Origin: Phycisphaerales bacterium
GTDB taxonomy: Bacteria; Planctomycetota; Phycisphaerae; Phycisphaerales; UBA1924
DNA: 44,465 nucleotides
NCBI GenBank assembly: GCA_016793015.1
Contig: JAEUJD010000062.1
Coordinates: 1 to 44,465 of the forward strand
Direction: 5' to 3'
The notes under the pieces were generated by a model. That model saw only the letters and a program-made list of their open reading frames with translations, did not search any database and was not told where the DNA came from. Made by a program: the position numbers and the translations under genes. Of this stretch, positions 41,831-44,465 are shown one piece after another (the first letter of the stretch is position 1; every line of letters starts with the position of its first letter).

Positions 41831-43264
41831 ATGCGCAAGTTCGACCTCTGCGTCATCGGCTCCGGCCCCGCAGGACAAAAAGCCGCGATCCAGGCCGCAA
41901 AGCTCGGCCGCTCCGTCGCCGTCGTCGAGATGCGAGAGGTCTTGGGCGGCGTCGCCATCAACACAGGCACCATCCCGAGCAAAGCGCTCCGCGAGGCCAT
42001 CCTTGACTTCGGCGGACGCACCACCGTCGCGCCTTCATTGGCCGACTTTGCTGCCGCCAAGCCCGCGCTCAACCGCGCCGGGGGCTTCTCCGGCCTGATG
42101 GAAGCCTGCCATCGCGTCATCAAGAAGGAAATCGATCTCGTCCGCGATCATTTCGCCAGCAACGGGATCACCGTCCTCACCGGGAAGGGGCAATTCAAAG
42201 ACCCCAAGACCATCGATGTCGTCGGTGTCCACGCCACCGAGTCGATCTCGGCCGACAACACGCTCATCGCCGTGGGAACCTACCCCACGACTCCGGCCGG
42301 AATCCCGTTCGACGGCAAGCAGATCTTCTCATCCGACGATGTGCTGAAAATGGCGCACATCCCACGCTCGATGATCGTCGTCGGCGGCGGCGTCATCGGC
42401 ACCGAATACGCCAGCATGCTCGCAGCGCTCGGTGTCCGCGTCACGCTCATCGAAGGCCGCCCCCGACTTCTCGATTTCGTCGATGCCGAGATCACCGAAG
42501 CGCTGCAATACCACCTCCGCCAATCCGGTGTCACCCTCCGCCTGGGCGAGAAGGTGGTCAAGATCGACAAACGCGAAGCGCCCGATGCCCTTCGGCGCGA
42601 AGGCCTCAACGAGATGATCGAAGCCACGCTCGAATCCGGCAAGGCCCTCACGGCCGACACACTTCTATATGCCGTCGGCCGCCAGGGCAGCACCGATTCG
42701 CTCAACCTGGCCGCCGCCGGCCTTTCCGCCGACAGCCGGGGCCGTATCACCGTCAACAAAGACTTCCAGACGAGCGTCGCGCACATCTATGCCGCGGGAG
42801 ATGTCATCGGCTTCCCCGCCCTCGCCAGCACCTCGATGGAACAGGGCCGGGTCGCGGCCTGCCACATGTTCGGCGTGAAGTGCGACAACGTGGACACCCT
42901 TCTGCCCTACGGCATCTACTCGATCCCCGAAATCTCGATGGTCGGCTGGACGGAAGAAAAACTCACGGCGGATGCAATCCCCTACGAAGCCGGCATCGCG
43001 TCCTACCGCGAAACCGCGCGCGGGCAACTGCTGGGCGACGAGATCGGCACGCTGAAGATCCTTTTCCACCAGGAAACCCGCGCCGTGCTCGGCGTCCACA
43101 TCATCGGCACCAACGCCACCGAACTCGTCCACATCGGCCAGTGCGCGATCGCGTTCAAGGCAACCGCCGAGTACTTCATCAACACGGTTTTCAACTATCC
43201 GACCCTCGCCGAGTGCTACAAGATCGCTGCGCTCAACGGCGTGAACAAACTCGGCAACGTCTGA
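41831..43264 (+). CDS. sthA: Soluble pyridine nucleotide transhydrogenase SthA
   Basis: SthA passes hydride between NADPH and NAD+, balancing the two pools in the cytoplasm. The 477-residue flavoprotein has the FAD fingerprint VIGSGPAGQKAAIQAAKLG near residue 10 and the diagnostic GGVAINTGTIPSKALREAIL, in which the redox-active Cys pair of lipoamide dehydrogenases (GGxCxNxGCIPSK) is missing; this is the family mark of SthA. The second nucleotide fold is MIVVGGGVIGTEYASMLAALG, the second FAD motif is HIYAAGDVIGFPALAST, and the C-terminal dimer interface is LVHIGQCAIAFKATAEYFINTVFNYPTLAECYKIAALNG. ATG 41831 has GGAG 10 bases upstream. It is divergent from alaS. Firm identification. Confidence 0.96.
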   Translation: MRKFDLCVIGSGPAGQKAAIQAAKLGRSVAVVEMREVLGGVAINTGTIPSKALREAILDFGGRTTVAPSLADFAAAKPALNRAGGFSGLMEACHRVIKKEIDLVRDHFASNGITVLTGKGQFKDPKTIDVVGVHATESISADNTLIAVGTYPTTPAGIPFDGKQIFSSDDVLKMAHIPRSMIVVGGGVIGTEYASMLAALGVRVTLIEGRPRLLDFVDAEITEALQYHLRQSGVTLRLGEKVVKIDKREAPDALRREGLNEMIEATLESGKALTADTLLYAVGRQGSTDSLNLAAAGLSADSRGRITVNKDFQTSVAHIYAAGDVIGFPALASTSMEQGRVAACHMFGVKCDNVDTLLPYGIYSIPEISMVGWTEEKLTADAIPYEAGIASYRETARGQLLGDEIGTLKILFHQETRAVLGVHIIGTNATELVHIGQCAIAFKATAEYFINTVFNYPTLAECYKIAALNGVNKLGNV

Positions 43265-43268
43265 GGTC

Positions 43269-43292
43269 GCACCGGGCTTCCGCCCGGTGTTC
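43269..43292 (+). repeat. Hairpin direct repeat, copy 1
   Basis: A 24-base unit forming CACCGGGC/GCCCGGTG with a TTCC loop, six bases past the sthA stop. An exact copy lies at 43308-43331. Confidence 0.85.
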
Positions 43293-43307
43293 CTGTACTC
43301 ATCCGTG

Positions 43308-43331
43308 GCACCGGGCTTCCGCCCGGTGTTC
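43308..43331 (+). repeat. Hairpin direct repeat, copy 2
   Basis: Exact second copy of the 24-base hairpin unit, 15 bases after the first. Together they lie between convergent sthA and the glycosyltransferase gene and may help end transcription from both sides, although there is no long T run. Confidence 0.85.
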
Positions 43332-43340
43332 TAGTCTTCA

Positions 43341-44465
43341 TCAGCTCTCACCCCGCCTGCCAAGCGCCGCCATCCGCGCACACCCTTCCATGCATTCGCG
43401 TACCCCCTCGGGCCAACCCGGCCAGCGGTATTCGCTCACATCGCGCACCGTCTCGCCCCGCAAGTCCTTCTCGACCGCTTCGACAAGCGCCCCGGACTGC
43501 TTCGGGTCAAAGAACTCCACGTACCCATCCGCGATTTCGCGGTGCGTCGGGATATCGCTCGCGATCACCGGTCGCCCGCGCACCAGCGCCTCGACCACGG
43601 GCAACCCGAAACCTTCCGCAAGCGAGGCCATCACCACCGATCGTGAGTGCCGATACCACGATTCAAGATCCGCATCCGTCGCCTTCGTGAACCAGAAAAG
43701 ACGCTCGCCAAACTCCGCGTGCGCCTGAATCCGCTGCGCGATCTCCTGCGACTTCCACCCGTAGTTCCCGATGATCACAAGCCCGACATCACGCCCTCGC
43801 TTCCACAGTTCATCAAAGGCATCCAGCAGCGCGGCATGATTCTTCCGGACTTCGAGCGTCCCGACCGCCAGGTAAACCGGCCGCTCGCCCAGCGTATCCA
43901 TCGCCGCACGCGCATCCTCCGATGCCTGCTTCTGCCCGCTCGCCCACTTATCAGCGCCCAGCCGGAACCAGCCCGCGCGTTCTTCACCCCAGCCCGGCGC
44001 ACCGGTCTTGACCGCAAACGCCCGGAACTCGCTCGCCGAGTGCTTCGAGATCGCGATCGCAAAGTCCGTCTCCGCCGAGGCACGCCTCATGAACTTCTCG
44101 AACGGGCCTACCAGCAGATTCGCGCTGAACTGAGGCGTCACAATCGGGATCAAGTCATACACCACCAGCCCGATCCTCGCGCCCCTCTGCCGCCACGCCC
44201 CGGCGTGCTTCCAAAGCGCCTCCGACTTCCAGCTCGCATCCGCCAGCAGCAGGACATCGCCTTCCCCCGGCGAAACATGCTTGCCCGCAAGCGCCGCCGC
44301 ACGCACATACAGAATGCCGCGCTCATAGATCCGCCGAGCGCCCAGCACGCTCCAAACAATCGCCCCCTTCACCGCCCCCACGATTCGTTGCCGACTGCCA
44401 GCGCGTTCAATTCCACCCCCCCCCGGCCCCGCGCCCCCCCCGGCGGGCGGGGCCCGCGCCCCCCG
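43341..44465 (-). CDS. Glycosyltransferase family 4 (group 1) protein, N-terminus off the edge
   Basis: A retaining GT-B glycosyltransferase. The donor-binding half is clear: VYLAVGTLEVRKNHAALLDAFDEL, LVIIGNYGWKSQEI, RLFWFTKATDADLESWYRHSRSVVMASLAEGFGLPVVEALVRGRPVIASDIPTHREI, which includes the E-x7-E acidic pair. The first half begins at RRIYERGILYVRAA, VLLLADASWKSEALWKH and IGLVVYDLIPIVTPQF, the segment that normally lies ~90-100 residues into such proteins. A GTG at 44379-44381 could start a 346-residue protein, but the frame stays open to the right edge and the N-terminal portion seems missing, so I call it partial. Sequence beyond ~44405 is a suspect G/C run. It probably builds a surface polysaccharide; acceptor unknown. 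Confidence 0.85.
   Translation of the reverse strand, partial: RGARAPPAGGGAGPGGGGIERAGSRQRIVGAVKGAIVWSVLGARRIYERGILYVRAAALAGKHVSPGEGDVLLLADASWKSEALWKHAGAWRQRGARIGLVVYDLIPIVTPQFSANLLVGPFEKFMRRASAETDFAIAISKHSASEFRAFAVKTGAPGWGEERAGWFRLGADKWASGQKQASEDARAAMDTLGERPVYLAVGTLEVRKNHAALLDAFDELWKRGRDVGLVIIGNYGWKSQEIAQRIQAHAEFGERLFWFTKATDADLESWYRHSRSVVMASLAEGFGLPVVEALVRGRPVIASDIPTHREIADGYVEFFDPKQSGALVEAVEKDLRGETVRDVSEYRWPGWPEGVRECMEGCARMAALGRRGES
44414..44465. other. Homopolymer G/C contig end
   Basis: The last ~52 bases are nearly pure C and G, with C runs of 8 to 9, unlike anything else here. It looks like a low-quality assembly end and should not be translated. Confidence 0.7.

Overview
The window is a high-GC, gene-dense bacterial chromosome segment of about 40 protein genes. 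It encodes lipid A synthesis (lpxA), an OmpH/Skp-type periplasmic chaperone, several lipobox lipoproteins, an ATP synthase whose b and c subunits begin with signal-peptide-like leaders, and many small secreted proteins of unknown function. Together with the protein style (Ala/Pro-rich linkers, GTG and TTG starts, extended housekeeping proteins) this suggests a Gram-negative member of the Planctomycetota, most likely a Phycisphaerales-type lineage. That assignment is inference: there is no rRNA here. The last ~60 bases are almost pure G/C homopolymer, which looks like a contig end.

Layout. 1-2930: the start of a secreted reprolysin-like metalloprotease (reverse), an SppA-type lipoprotein protease and an OmpH-like chaperone closed by a clear terminator. 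2933-7518: lipB (reverse), then lpxA, an MBL-fold hydrolase, a ribosome silencing factor with a histone-H1-like tail, and aroB. 7582-9898: three reverse genes for secreted proteins, one of them a Ser/Gly/Tyr-rich low-complexity protein. 10304-13596: a two-gene operon with a ParA-type ATPase fused to an AMPK/CBM48-type glycogen-binding domain, and a partner that may be a degenerate ParA-like protein. 13858-17757: clpX, a SHOCT protein, a conserved unknown, a HAD phosphatase and acylphosphatase (all reverse). 17841-23211: dnaG, rpoD, a yybP-ykoY-type manganese riboswitch and terC. 23181-28186 (reverse): an alpha/beta hydrolase, a large RseP-type protease, a secreted redoxin and a DsbD-alpha-like protein. 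28218-34591: tandem rhodanese-like lipoproteins lacking the catalytic Cys, rtcB (reverse), deoC with an in-frame 8-bp tandem repeat, an aldehyde dehydrogenase, a GxxExxY gene enclosed by 33-bp inverted repeats, and a PrxQ-type peroxiredoxin. 34683-41602 (reverse): alaS, then atpZ-like, atpI-like, atpB, atpE, atpF and atpH, with no F1 alpha, gamma, beta or epsilon genes. 41831 to the end: sthA, twin hairpin repeats, and a glycosyltransferase running off the right edge.

Themes. Envelope biogenesis and quality control (sppA, ompH, lpxA, rseP, DsbD-like), information processing (dnaG-rpoD, rsfS, clpX, alaS, rtcB) and redox or energy genes (atp cluster, sthA, peroxiredoxins, ALDH) are interleaved. 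The most unusual items are the inverted-repeat GxxExxY cassette (33446-33984), the ParA-CBM48 fusion with its partner (10304-13596), the manganese riboswitch ahead of terC, the 85-residue acidic tail on RpoD, and the 8-bp repeat array inside deoC.
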